64,000 nucleotides of DNA from PALSA-894 sp963734185 (lineage in GTDB: Bacteria; Pseudomonadota; Alphaproteobacteria; Rhizobiales; Xanthobacteraceae). Under the pieces are notes generated by a model that was not told where the DNA came from, searched no databases, and saw only the letters and a list, made by a program, of their open reading frames with translations. The DNA is taken from NCBI GenBank assembly GCA_963734185.1, contig CAVTGA010000002.1:1674001-1738000 (forward strand), given 5' to 3'. The first letter of the stretch is position 1. Each line of letters starts with the position of its first letter. The position numbers and the translations under genes are program-made. This document shows positions 1 through 7,988 of this stretch, piece after piece.

Positions 1-1688
1 TGCTGCATCGCGTCGAGCCGGCCGACGGGCGTCCGCGGCGTTGCGGCAGCGCAGACCGCGTTCAGCCGTTGTTCCGACTTCTCGATCGCGTCGCGCAGGG
101 GCGCGAGCGCGGCCTCCTGCGCCTGCGTCGGCTGCACAATCGCGTCGATGCGCTCGAGCGTGAGCCCGGCAAGGCCCGCCTTGCCTTCCTTGCAGTTGAT
201 TTGCGCGTTCTGCGCTGCGCGCGGCTGTCGCTCGAGATCGGGCCCGAGCTCATTGAAGCGGGCCTTTTGCTCGTCGGTCAGCAATTCGTAGAACGCGACC
301 AGCGCAGGCCGGACGATCCTGACCGCGTCGAGCATCGCATTGAACCGCATGGTTATGGCCTCGATGCGGCCCACCGGCGTGAGCGGCACCGCATCCGGGC
401 ATGCGTCGCGCAATTGCGCGGCCGCCTCGGCGGCGGTTTTTCTCAGGTCGGCCAGCAACTCCTTCTGGTCGTTGATCGGCTGCAGCGCGCGCGCGATCTC
501 GTCGAACGGCCAGGCGCTGACGCCCCTCGCCTGCTCGGCGCAGAACGCACGCGTTGCTTCGCTCAGGCGGCCGGGCGTGACGGCGCCGCGCGGGGAGCGG
601 GCCTCACCGCGAATGGACGTGTCGCGAATATTGAAGGTCTGGTAGGGGCCCGGATAAGCGTAGTCGACATGCGGCGCGCCGTCCGGGAAGAAGATGCCAT
701 CGTAGAAATCGTCATACGCATAGGCCCAGTAGCCCGGCTCATAGGCATCAGGCCAGAACGCGTAGTAAAAGATGTCGCTATAGGCGTAAGGCCAGTACAC
801 CGGGCCGCGCCACGGCACGAATGACGCGAGCAGGCCCAGACGCCAGGCCGAGCGCGCCGCCAGCCGTTCGCCTTGACGGTCCGAGCGGCGCCAGGACGGA
901 TCGGCACTCGCCGTGAAGTTCGATGCAAAGCGGCCCTGGTTCACCTGCTGCGGCGTCACGCGTGTGGCGCGGGTCGCGCGCTGCGACTGATCCCGCGCTG
1001 CTGTTGACGGCGCCACCTGCTGGCGCTGCACGCGCTCGAGCCGCTGCAATTCGCGCCGCTCGCCGCGATTAAGACGGCCGCGTTCCGCGCGCTGCTGCAG
1101 GCGCTCGAGCCGGCTGGTCGCGGCGTTCTGGCGTTGCTGCAGGCGCTCGGCCGCGCGCTCGCGCGCCACGGTCTGCTGTTGCGCTGCCCGCTCGCGCAGC
1201 ACCGCGCGGCGCTCTGTGCGGTCCATGCGCCGCAGCTCGCGGCGCTCGGCGCGATTGGCCAAGCCGGGTCGGCTGCGCGGCGCGGCCATGTGCGGCGTCG
1301 CCCGCGACGGTGCGGCAACACGAGCGCGGTCCGGTCCGCGCGTCACGTGCCGCGGTGGACGCGGAGCGACCGCATGACGCATGGCGGGCGGGGCCCGATG
1401 GACTGCGCGCGGCGCCGGCGCAGGGCGCGCCATGTGCGGGCGGGTGGCCCGTGGTGCCGCTATATGTGGCGCCGGTCGCGCCATCGGCGCAGGCCGGCCG
1501 ATATGGGGTGCGGGCGCCGGGCGCGCGGCGGGCGCGTGTGCGGCCGGGCCCCGCGGTCCTCCGGGGCCTCCAGGCCCGCCTTTGTGCTTGCCGGGTTCCG
1601 CGTATGCGGCGCCCGTCAGGCCGGCAATTCCGCCGATCGATGCGGCAATGACCGATATGACTGCGAGATTGGCGGGTTTGCGGAGCAT
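1..1688 (-). CDS. Spy/CpxP-like (LTXXQ-type) periplasmic protein, partial
   Basis: The gene starts at ATG 1688 and runs off the left edge, so the C-terminus is missing (562 codons seen, no stop). Residues 1-30 look like a cleavable signal peptide ending AYA. Next come a long Ala/Pro/His/Arg low-complexity segment and a Gln/Arg/Glu-rich segment that could be coiled coil. A Tyr/Trp/Phe/Asp-rich stretch lies at about 290-330. The visible C-terminal part is helical: it has one LTDEQ (LTXXQ motif, about residue 469) and two copies of TPVGR(I/L)(E/D)A about 113 residues apart (about 439 and 552), suggesting tandem Spy/LTXXQ domains. Members of the family are periplasmic chaperones or metal/envelope-stress proteins. 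The specific role here is not known. Confidence 0.6.
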   Translation of the reverse strand, partial: MLRKPANLAVISVIAASIGGIAGLTGAAYAEPGKHKGGPGGPGGPRGPAAHAPAARPAPAPHIGRPAPMARPAPHIAAPRATRPHMARPAPAPRAVHRAPPAMRHAVAPRPPRHVTRGPDRARVAAPSRATPHMAAPRSRPGLANRAERRELRRMDRTERRAVLRERAAQQQTVARERAAERLQQRQNAATSRLERLQQRAERGRLNRGERRELQRLERVQRQQVAPSTAARDQSQRATRATRVTPQQVNQGRFASNFTASADPSWRRSDRQGERLAARSAWRLGLLASFVPWRGPVYWPYAYSDIFYYAFWPDAYEPGYWAYAYDDFYDGIFFPDGAPHVDYAYPGPYQTFNIRDTSIRGEARSPRGAVTPGRLSEATRAFCAEQARGVSAWPFDEIARALQPINDQKELLADLRKTAAEAAAQLRDACPDAVPLTPVGRIEAITMRFNAMLDAVRIVRPALVAFYELLTDEQKARFNELGPDLERQPRAAQNAQINCKEGKAGLAGLTLERIDAIVQPTQAQEAALAPLRDAIEKSEQRLNAVCAAATPRTPVGRLDAMQ

Positions 1689-1850
1689 TTTTTGCCTCCA
1701 CGGTTCCCCCTCTGCGGCAACGCGCTGGAGGCGGCTTTGGTTGCGGGCGTTGCGCCCAGCGGCGGCACTGCGACGCGGTAGGGCGCTTTCGCGCCGGGGG
1801 CCTGCGTTGGCTGCACGGGCGCGCCGCCTATGCTAAATCGTGCCCGCGCG

Positions 1851-1927
1851 GGTCCCGTAGCTCAGCCGGATAGAGCAGCGGTTTCCTAAACCGAAGGTCG
1901 GAGGTTCGAGTCCTCTCGGGACCGCCA
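1851..1927 (+). tRNA. tRNA-Arg (anticodon CCT)
   Basis: A cloverleaf can be folded by eye: a 7-bp acceptor stem (GGTCCCG with CGGGACC), a D-arm with GCTC/GAGC, an anticodon loop TTCCTAA giving anticodon CCT, a TTCGAGT T-loop, and an encoded 3' CCA. The last pair of the anticodon stem (G27 with A43) is mismatched. The gene reads AGG Arg codons. No integrase or direct repeat of the tRNA 3' end was seen nearby, so there is no sign that it serves as an attachment site in this window. Confidence 0.95.
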
Positions 1928-2050
1928 TTCGCCGGGTGTTGTCCAGCGTGGACATGTGGATGATAGGGATCTGCGCGACCGTTGCGCGTCGTTGCTGCGC
2001 GTCTCGTTTTTCGTCATCCGCTACAGCTCTGATCAAGGCTTCGTTCTGCG

Positions 2051-3049
2051 ATGAGAACGGCAATTTGCGACATGCTCGGCATCGAAATCCCGATCGTCCA
2101 AGCGCCCATGGGCGGCGCCGCCGGTCCTGCGCTGGCGGCTGCGGTGAGCAACGCCGGCGCTCTGGGAACGCTGGCTCTCTGGGGAGCCGACATCGAAACG
2201 CTGCGCAAGCAGGTGCGCGAAACGCGCTCGCTGACCAGCAAACCCTTCGCGGTCAATCTCAATCTCGAGTTCCCGCAGCAGGAGCGGCTCGAGGCGTGCC
2301 TGCAGGAGGGCGTGCCGGTCATCGCGTTCTTCTGGCGCGATCCTTCGGCGCTGGTGCAACGGGCCAAGGCCGGCAGCGCCAAGGTGATGCATACGATCGG
2401 CACGGCGAAGGACGCGCGGGCAGCGGTCGAATGCGGGGTCGACGTGATTGTTGTGCAGGGCTGGGAGGCTGGCGGCCACGTTCGCGGCACGGTCGCCACC
2501 ATGCCGCTCATTCCCGCCGTCGTCGATGCGGTCGACCCGACGCCGGTGATCGCCGCCGGGGGTATCGCGGATGGGCGCGGGCTCGCCGCAGCCCTGTCGC
2601 TTGGCGCGTCCGGAGCATGGATCGGCACACGGTTTCTTGCCAGCAGCGAGGCCGCCATACATCCGCATTATCGCGAACGGCTGCTGCAGGCGACGGAGGA
2701 CGACACCGTCTATCTGGACGATCTGTTCGGCGTCGGCTGGCCAAAGGCACCACACCGCGTCCTGCGCAACGCAACGGTTGCTGCCTGGGAGGCGGCGGGA
2801 TGCCCCGAGAGCGGCAAGCGCCCGGGCGAGGGCGAGATCGTCGCGACGTCCAAGTCGCGCGGATCGATCGTGCGTTATCGCTCCTACACTCCGGCGGCGG
2901 ATGCGGAGGGCGATATCGACGCGTTGTCGCTCTGGGCCGGGCAAAGCGTCGCCCTGGTCAACAAGGTCCAGCCCGCCGCCGAGATCGTGCGCGAGATCCA
3001 CACCGAAGCATGTGCGATCCTGAACCGATTGGGCGCAATGTCTGCATAG
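2051..3049 (+). CDS. Nitronate monooxygenase family (2-nitropropane dioxygenase-like) flavoprotein
   Basis: 332 aa. This FMN-dependent TIM-barrel family oxidises alkyl nitronates, or acts as FabK-type enoyl reductases. The family-typical N-terminus IVQAPMGG is at residues 15-22, followed by VSNAGALGTL. The FMN phosphate-binding regions VVQGWEAGGH and PVIAAGGIADG are present, as is the LGASGAWIGTRF segment. Length is normal for the family. The gene stands alone between the tRNA and a strong inverted repeat just after its stop. FabK (enoyl-ACP reductase II) is the main alternative, but the sequence looks closer to nitronate monooxygenases. The true substrate cannot be read from sequence. Confidence 0.85.
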   Translation: MRTAICDMLGIEIPIVQAPMGGAAGPALAAAVSNAGALGTLALWGADIETLRKQVRETRSLTSKPFAVNLNLEFPQQERLEACLQEGVPVIAFFWRDPSALVQRAKAGSAKVMHTIGTAKDARAAVECGVDVIVVQGWEAGGHVRGTVATMPLIPAVVDAVDPTPVIAAGGIADGRGLAAALSLGASGAWIGTRFLASSEAAIHPHYRERLLQATEDDTVYLDDLFGVGWPKAPHRVLRNATVAAWEAAGCPESGKRPGEGEIVATSKSRGSIVRYRSYTPAADAEGDIDALSLWAGQSVALVNKVQPAAEIVREIHTEACAILNRLGAMSA

Positions 3050-3118
3050 TGTGGCGGTTCAGAAGTCCGCATGTCGGACTCGCGGCGAGAATGATGCGGA
3101 CTTCTGAACTGCCACACT
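3048..3118. repeat. Long inverted repeat after the nitronate monooxygenase gene (possible terminator)
   Basis: Arms of 25 bp at 3048-3072 and 3094-3118 are complementary with one mismatch, around a 21-nt loop. The left arm starts inside the stop codon of the upstream gene, so the RNA would fold directly at the 3' end. There is no T-run, so this is either a REP-like palindrome or a non-canonical terminator. Confidence 0.7.
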
Positions 3119-3217
3119 AGAGCATGATCCGTTCAAGTGGAATCGGATCATGCTCTAGATTCCTTGCGTTGGTCGCGTTTTCTGCGGCGAACCGCTGCAC
3201 ACTTCGCCGGAAAACGC
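3119..3217. repeat. Composite palindromic repeat (AGAGCATGATC family)
   Basis: Two hairpins in a row. The first pairs AGAGCATGATCCG with CGGATCATGCTCT (about 3119-3157). The second pairs GCGTTTTCTGCGGCGAA (3175-3191) with TTCGCCGGAAAACGC (3203-3217). The AGAGCATGATC motif recurs at 7939-7988, and a relative lies at 6142-6190, so this is a dispersed intergenic repeat family. The remaining bases up to 3308 hold nothing recognisable. Confidence 0.6.
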
Positions 3218-3308
3218 TCTAGGCTTCGTCATCCGGCGCGCAAAATTGGGATGTGCGGCGCCTGCGTATGGTGTCGGTCTCCCTTCGCGCAAGCAATAAC
3301 CGGGTACT

Positions 3309-4370
3309 CTAATTAGGATAGCAAGCAACGTTGACCTGAATGACCGAGGGATCTTGAATATCGTAGTCGCCAGGATTGCATCCGGTCAGGCCACGCGTGA
3401 TGTTTTGCAGCTGGATGCGACCGTTTGCGAAGGGCGTGGGTGGATCGATATGGATCTTCTCCACGATACTATCGCTGATCTGAATGTTCTTCGTCGTGAA
3501 GGCCCCGACAGTGATCATGTTGATCTTCGACACGGAGAAGATCGCGGACATTCGGACGTTGAACGTCCCAGCGAGCACGACGTCGGCCACGCCGTTTGCC
3601 TCGAAATGCGTGCCGGTGATTGACGACGGCAGAAAGGTCTTTTCGAGATAGAGGCCGGTGCCGCTCACGCCCTCGATTGAGCCGCCAACGAGCGTTACGC
3701 TTCCTTCGGCCTGCGTGTCTTTGATCCAAATTCCATTGACCCCGCCCTCCAGGACAGGAGCGATGAATGTATTGGCATTGGCCGAGATATTGCTAAAACG
3801 CTCGCCAAAGACCCAATACTGATTGGCCGACACCAAGCCCGCCGCGAAGAACGTGTTTCCAAAGTTGATGCCGCTGCGCAGATCGACCATGGTGTTGAGC
3901 AGCGAGCCACTAAGGTGCAGACCATAGTAGCTGCCCAGCATGGTGACGTTATCGATTCGCATATGATGGCTGTTGGTCAGCTTGATCAGTGCAGTACCCG
4001 CGGCCGTTGCGGCCGAGCCGAGGAACAGATCCTTGATCATGAGAGCGTTAACCCCCTGGAAGTCGAATAGTGTCTTGTTCGAGCGCTGAAAAATTTGGCT
4101 GGCCCGTCCAGCCCCCGCGATTGAAACCGCATGTGCGGAATTAATGATCAGGGTGTCACTCACGACGCATCGTCCCGGTGGCACTGACACCATACCGCCC
4201 ACAGGGGCCTTCGCTATGGCTTTGCGAAACGCCTCTGTGTCGTCGTGAGTACCGTTACACTTCGCGCCATGGTTATGAACATTGATCGTTCGATGCGGTG
4301 AATCGTCATCCGCGATCGACGATGTCGCAGTCGCGAGCAAAAGGAGAACCGCTGAACTCAAGACGCGCAT
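3309..4370 (-). CDS. Secreted right-handed beta-helix protein (pectate lyase_3-like)
   Basis: 353 aa from ATG 4370. The frame stays open upstream, but this Met precedes a clear signal peptide (VLSSAVLLLLATATSSIA, cleavage about residue 20). The mature N-terminus reads INVHNHGAKCNGTHDDTEAF, the standard opening of pectate lyase superfamily/GH28-like beta-helices (a [F/V]N-V-x-x-x-G-A-x-x-D-G-x-x-D-D-T-x-A type motif). Repeating hydrophobic/Asn strands follow for about 250 residues. It probably acts outside the cytoplasm on polysaccharide, but catalytic residues cannot be assigned. Upstream lie a secretion-related STN protein and no obvious operon partner. Confidence 0.65.
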   Translation of the reverse strand: MRVLSSAVLLLLATATSSIADDDSPHRTINVHNHGAKCNGTHDDTEAFRKAIAKAPVGGMVSVPPGRCVVSDTLIINSAHAVSIAGAGRASQIFQRSNKTLFDFQGVNALMIKDLFLGSAATAAGTALIKLTNSHHMRIDNVTMLGSYYGLHLSGSLLNTMVDLRSGINFGNTFFAAGLVSANQYWVFGERFSNISANANTFIAPVLEGGVNGIWIKDTQAEGSVTLVGGSIEGVSGTGLYLEKTFLPSSITGTHFEANGVADVVLAGTFNVRMSAIFSVSKINMITVGAFTTKNIQISDSIVEKIHIDPPTPFANGRIQLQNITRGLTGCNPGDYDIQDPSVIQVNVACYPN

Positions 4371-4527
4371 TGCACCCCCCAGGGTTTTGAACCTGCCGCA
4401 GCAACACAGGCTATCAGGCGTTGGAATTTGATGTCTAGCACCGGTTACGCCAAGTTCAAAAAAGCGGCCGTACGATGTGAACACAATCGCTGACCAAGCG
4501 GCATACGGGGCACGGGTGCGTCGCCGC

Positions 4528-5148
4528 TTACGGGTTTGCGCCGCCGACTGCTGGCGCACCGGGACGTGCGCGGACCGAACGGCGCGCCACGGATGTCTGC
4601 ATGCCAGGTCCCAGTGGCACCACCCGTGTCGGCGCGTTGTACACCACCGGTGCGTCACTCGGTGCGAGGATCATGATCTCGATGTTGCCGGGAAAATGTT
4701 TGGTAATGTAATTGCGGCCCACGAGAACCCGCGAGACGATTTGTTGCACGGAACCCTGATAGGTACCGCTGATGACCTGATCGATCGTGGACGAGGTGTG
4801 GATGCGCAGGCCGAGCTCCGTGCTCAGCGCATCGAACACATCGGCGACCGACGCCTCCTGCGCCTCGACCGTAGCCGAATGCACGTTGCCCTTGACCATC
4901 ACTTCGGAAAGACCCGCGCGGGGCAGCGAAAGCATGAGCACGACGGCAAGACCGCCTGCGTGAACCAGACGAAGTCGAGTTCGCATTAGCGACAGGAGCG
5001 GCCCCCAGCGGTTAGTCAGCGGCCCCCAGCGGTTAGTCGCGTCGAGCTTATCATTCGCAGTCCGGCTGAGAAAGACGGCAACGCGGATTTGTTCGACGGC
5101 TTGGAGTGCCTTGCGACATGCACTCGCCGACACAACAGGCGGCTTCAT
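4528..5148 (-). CDS. STN-domain-like membrane-anchored hypothetical protein
   Basis: 206 aa from ATG 5148, which is preceded by GAGGAG nine bases upstream. The ATG at 4986 would give a plain signal peptide but has no ribosome-binding site. With the longer start, about 55 cytoplasmic residues precede a membrane segment (GGLAVVLMLSLPRAGLS). After it, the sequence resembles the short N-terminal domain of secretins and TonB receptors (VADVFDALSTELGLRI, then ISGTYQGSVQQIVSRVLVG). The Pro/Arg-rich C-terminus looks disordered. Residues just before the membrane segment contain a seven-residue tandem duplication (NRWGPL[T/L]) caused by a 21-bp repeat at 4997-5038. Function unknown. Confidence 0.5.
   Translation of the reverse strand: MKPPVVSASACRKALQAVEQIRVAVFLSRTANDKLDATNRWGPLTNRWGPLLSLMRTRLRLVHAGGLAVVLMLSLPRAGLSEVMVKGNVHSATVEAQEASVADVFDALSTELGLRIHTSSTIDQVISGTYQGSVQQIVSRVLVGRNYITKHFPGNIEIMILAPSDAPVVYNAPTRVVPLGPGMQTSVARRSVRARPGAPAVGGANP
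4997..5038. repeat. Perfect 21-bp tandem duplication
   Basis: Two adjacent identical 21-bp units (4997-5017 and 5018-5038). The length is a multiple of three, so the STN protein reading frame is kept and seven residues are duplicated. Confidence 0.9.
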
Positions 5149-5386
5149 TGACGGTTGCTCCTCGTTTGGTAGGATGAGTCCATATGAGGCGCAGGAGCAC
5201 ATCGTGAGCGTGGCCGCCTAGTATGGCGGCCGCCCGGCTGCCGGCCCTCAGCGGCAAGGCGCGCCGCGCGAGCGCTGACAAGCGCGGGCTTCGTTATCGA
5301 CCGGATTGTCGGCATCGCTTCGAGCAGGCGACGGATCATCCGAGTCGCGATGCACCGACAAGGCTGACGCTCATGGAGGAAACTGA

Positions 5387-6136
5387 ATGTCATTCTACCG
5401 AGGCATGACCTGCGAGAACGTGACGCTCAAAGGCGACCAGGGAACCCCGATTACCGCCTATACGGCCAAGCCGTCCGGTGCGGGCCCGTTTCCGGGCGTG
5501 GTGCTGGTCCACCATCTACCGGGCTGGAGCGAGTTCTACATCGAGACGACGCGCCGTTTTGCGCATCACGGGTACCTCGCGATCTGCGCCAACCTCTATC
5601 AGCGCGCGGGCGACGGCAATCCGGACGACGTCGCCGCCAAGGTGCGCGCCGACGGCGGCATTCCCGACGCCCAGATGGTCGGCGATACGCAGGCCGCCGT
5701 ACAGTGGATGCGCGCTCAGGCAAATCACAACGGCAAGGTTGGCATTTTCGGCTCCTGTTCCGGCGGCCGGCACGCCTTCATCTATGCCTGCCAGCGCAAG
5801 GACGTCGATGCTTGCGCCGACCTATGGGGCGGCCGCGTGGTAATGGGCAAGGAGGAGCTCAACGCCAAGACGCCGGTCGCGCCGATCGACATGACGAAGG
5901 ACCTTTGTTGCCCGCTCATCGGCCTGTTCGGCAATGACGACCGTGCGCCGAGCCCCGAGCAGGTGAATGAGCACGAGGCCGCGCTCAAGCAGCACGGCAA
6001 GACCTACGAGTTCCACCGCTACGACGGTGCCGGCCACGGCATCTGGTATTGGCACCGGCCGCTCTACCGGCCCGAGCAGGCCATGGATGGCTGGAGCAAG
6101 GTGTTCGCCTTCTTCGGCAAGCACCTGGGCAAGTAG
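5387..6136 (+). CDS. Dienelactone hydrolase family protein
   Basis: 249 aa alpha/beta hydrolase, cytoplasmic. The Cys nucleophile sits in GSCSGG (C124), the acid is in GNDDRAPSP (D184 or D185), and the His is in GAGHGIW (H217): the Cys-Asp-His triad of dienelactone hydrolases rather than a Ser triad. Start chosen for GGAGG eight bases upstream. Classical family members hydrolyse dienelactone in chlorocatechol breakdown, and many relatives have unknown ester substrates. No other chloroaromatic genes are nearby, so the pathway is open. The preceding 5149-5386 shows no convincing gene. Confidence 0.85.
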   Translation: MSFYRGMTCENVTLKGDQGTPITAYTAKPSGAGPFPGVVLVHHLPGWSEFYIETTRRFAHHGYLAICANLYQRAGDGNPDDVAAKVRADGGIPDAQMVGDTQAAVQWMRAQANHNGKVGIFGSCSGGRHAFIYACQRKDVDACADLWGGRVVMGKEELNAKTPVAPIDMTKDLCCPLIGLFGNDDRAPSPEQVNEHEAALKQHGKTYEFHRYDGAGHGIWYWHRPLYRPEQAMDGWSKVFAFFGKHLGK

Positions 6137-6141
6137 GAGGC

Positions 6142-6190
6142 GCGCATGGCCCGGAAAAGTGGCAACCGGTTTTCCGACAAGGCCATGCGC
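6142..6190. repeat. Palindromic repeat between two genes
   Basis: Outer arms GCGCATGGCC (6142-6151) and GGCCATGCGC (6181-6190) are perfect. Inner arms CGGAAAA and TTTTCCG give a second stem. The CCGGTTTTCCG/CGGAAAAGTGG core matches the repeat at 7939-7988. Confidence 0.6.
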
Positions 6191-6205
6191 CACTAAGGAG
6201 ATCAC

Positions 6206-6511
6206 ATGTGCACGTCCATTATCGAGATCGCGCGCGCGGAGGGCATGGCCAAGCGCGGGGACGAATGGTTTCCGCTCGCGCAGGCGGTGGTCGCCTATGA
6301 CCACGCGCGCCATGCGCCGCTGGGCGACGTCATCACGCTCGACTTCATCAACACCGGCCTCGAACCCGGGGCGCGGGCCGGGATCGAGCTGACGCTGGAG
6401 ACGGCCAAGGAGCTGCGCGCCGCTCTCGACCGGGCGATTGCCGCCGCCGAGTTCGAGGAGGCCGAGGTGAGAGGCAAGGGCGCCGTGCCGAGCCTGGTTC
6501 GGGCCGCGTGA
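6206..6511 (+). CDS. Small conserved protein, DUF6295-like
   Basis: 101 aa, no signal peptide or membrane segment. The N-terminus MCTSIIEIARAEG and the central WFPLAQAVVAYDHARHAPLGD recall, from memory, the DUF6295 family of small soluble proteins of unknown function. AAGGAG lies nine bases before the ATG. It follows the dienelactone hydrolase across a short palindrome, so the two may be co-transcribed. No function can be given. Confidence 0.55.
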   Translation: MCTSIIEIARAEGMAKRGDEWFPLAQAVVAYDHARHAPLGDVITLDFINTGLEPGARAGIELTLETAKELRAALDRAIAAAEFEEAEVRGKGAVPSLVRAA

Positions 6512-6544
6512 CACGCGGGTTGCTCTCCGCTCGTGCTCACTGCG

Positions 6545-6795
6545 TTGAAAGGAAGTCCCCCTCCCGCCCGCCTTCGCCCTTCAGGCTACGGCGGGCGACC
6601 TCCCCCACAAGGGGGGAGGTGCTGTGGCGCTGTCACACCACAACCGCAGCACTGACCGACCGAGAGATTCAGCGCTGTCGGTGTAAATTCCGCTGAGCAA
6701 ACGGTGTTGCAGTTGGCTGTGAAAGCGCCACAGCCAACCTCCCCTCTTGTGGGGGAGGTGGCCGAGCGAAGCGAGGCCGGAGGGGGTCTTGACGA
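6545..6795. repeat. Large imperfect inverted repeat with CCTCCCCC/GGGGGAGG arms
   Basis: GTCCCCCTCCC and ACCTCCCCCACAAGGGGGGAGGT on the left pair with CCTCCCCTCTTGTGGGGGAGG and GGAGGGGGTC on the right; CTGTGGCGCTGTCA also pairs with TGTGAAAGCGCCACAG. The element lies between convergent genes (DUF6295-like + and dctP -) and could act as a bidirectional terminator. The 6512-6795 gap holds nothing else. Confidence 0.55.
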
Positions 6796-7902
6796 TCAAT
6801 TCACCTCCGCCGCGCCGCTGATCAGCGTCGAGAGCTTCGAGGTCTCGCGCGTGTACGGCACGACCACATTGGCGAAGGCGCGCTGCGACTCGAGCACCCG
6901 CTTGAAGAATGGGTCCTTGGCCTCGAGGTTGGCCAGGACCTTCTTGGCCGACTTGATGAAGGCGGGCGCGTAGTCGGCCGGCGCGTCGAAGATCGTCACG
7001 CCCTTGGCCTTGATCTCTTTCAGCGCCTTGGCGTTCTCGTGCGCGAAGTAGAGCATCGCGTCGAGCAGCGAGGCGGAGAGCGCGGTCTCGACGATCGCCT
7101 GCAGGTCTCCCGGCAGCGAGCGCCATTTCGGGCCGTTGAACATCACGTCGGCGATGTCGATCGCCTGGTGCAGCCCCTGGATCGAGTAGAACTTGAACAC
7201 GTCGTGCAGCCCGAGCGGCAGGTCGTTGGCGGGATTGATCCATTCGACCCCGTCGATGATGCCGCGCTCGGCCGCCGGGATCAGCTCCTGCCCGGGCAAG
7301 TTCATCGGCACGCCGCCCATGTCCTTGAGCACGTCGCTCGGCAGGCCGGAAGAAATGCGGAAGCGCAGCTTGGTGAACTCGGCCACCGAGGTGATCGGCT
7401 TCTTGAACCAGCCGAAGCATTCCGGCCCGTCGGGCGCGTAAAGGAAGGGCATCACGTCGGCCCGGACCATCTTCTGGTAATACTCGACGTAGAGCTCGCG
7501 CCCGCCGCCGCGCATGTACCAGGCGAGCTGCCCCATCTGGTCGAGGCCGCTGCCGGAACCGCCGAGCGGAGCGCTGAACAGGCCGCCGGCCGGATGCTTG
7601 CCGGTGGCGTAGTGGGTCCACCACTGGCCGCAATCGATCAGCCCCTTGTTGACCGCGTCGAGGATCTCGAAGGGGTTGACGATCGCCCCGCTGGTGAGCA
7701 CCTCGATGGTGAGGCGCCCGCCCGACATCTTCGCCACGTTCGAGGCGAAGTTGTTGAGCAAGGTCATGTGCGGCGTGCCCGCCGGGTTGGCGCTCTGCAG
7801 CTTCCAGCGGAACTGCGGGGTTTGCGCGCGCGCCTGCGCCGGCAACAGCGTCGCTCCGGCAGCGGCGACGCCGGCTGCCTTGATGAACTCACGTCGCTTC
7901 AT
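6796..7902 (-). CDS. dctP: TRAP transporter substrate-binding protein (DctP family)
   Basis: 368 aa from ATG 7902, which has GGAGG eight bases upstream. A longer open frame to 7971 would run into the 7939-7988 repeat and lacks a signal. MKRREFIKAAG at the N-terminus is a Tat/signal sequence with cleavage near AQA (about residue 27). The body is a periplasmic TRAP receptor: SANPAGTPHM, then LTIEVLTSGA, then LRFRISSGLPSDVLKDMGG with the Arg that normally contacts a substrate carboxylate, then GIIDGVEWINPAND. It is the last gene of the operon and separated from dctM by 85 bp holding a hairpin, so receptor and permease levels may be set differently. Confidence 0.9.
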   Translation of the reverse strand: MKRREFIKAAGVAAAGATLLPAQARAQTPQFRWKLQSANPAGTPHMTLLNNFASNVAKMSGGRLTIEVLTSGAIVNPFEILDAVNKGLIDCGQWWTHYATGKHPAGGLFSAPLGGSGSGLDQMGQLAWYMRGGGRELYVEYYQKMVRADVMPFLYAPDGPECFGWFKKPITSVAEFTKLRFRISSGLPSDVLKDMGGVPMNLPGQELIPAAERGIIDGVEWINPANDLPLGLHDVFKFYSIQGLHQAIDIADVMFNGPKWRSLPGDLQAIVETALSASLLDAMLYFAHENAKALKEIKAKGVTIFDAPADYAPAFIKSAKKVLANLEAKDPFFKRVLESQRAFANVVVPYTRETSKLSTLISGAAEVN

Positions 7903-7938
7903 GGCGTCCTCCTTGGTTTCATTTTCAGCTTCTTGTTT

Positions 7939-7988
7939 GAGCATGATCTTTTTCCGAAAACCGGTGTCCACTTTTCGGGATCATGCTC
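7939..7988. repeat. GAGCATGATC palindromic repeat between dctM and dctP
   Basis: Outer arms GAGCATGATC (7939-7948) and GATCATGCTC (7979-7988) are perfect; inner TTCCGAAAACCGG pairs with CCACTTTTCGG. It abuts the dctM stop codon and may stabilise or attenuate the operon mRNA. Confidence 0.7.

Noticed and set aside
1851..1927. tRNA-Arg(CCT) as the attachment site of an integrated element
   Set aside because: No integrase, no repeat of the tRNA 3' end, and ordinary genes on both sides.
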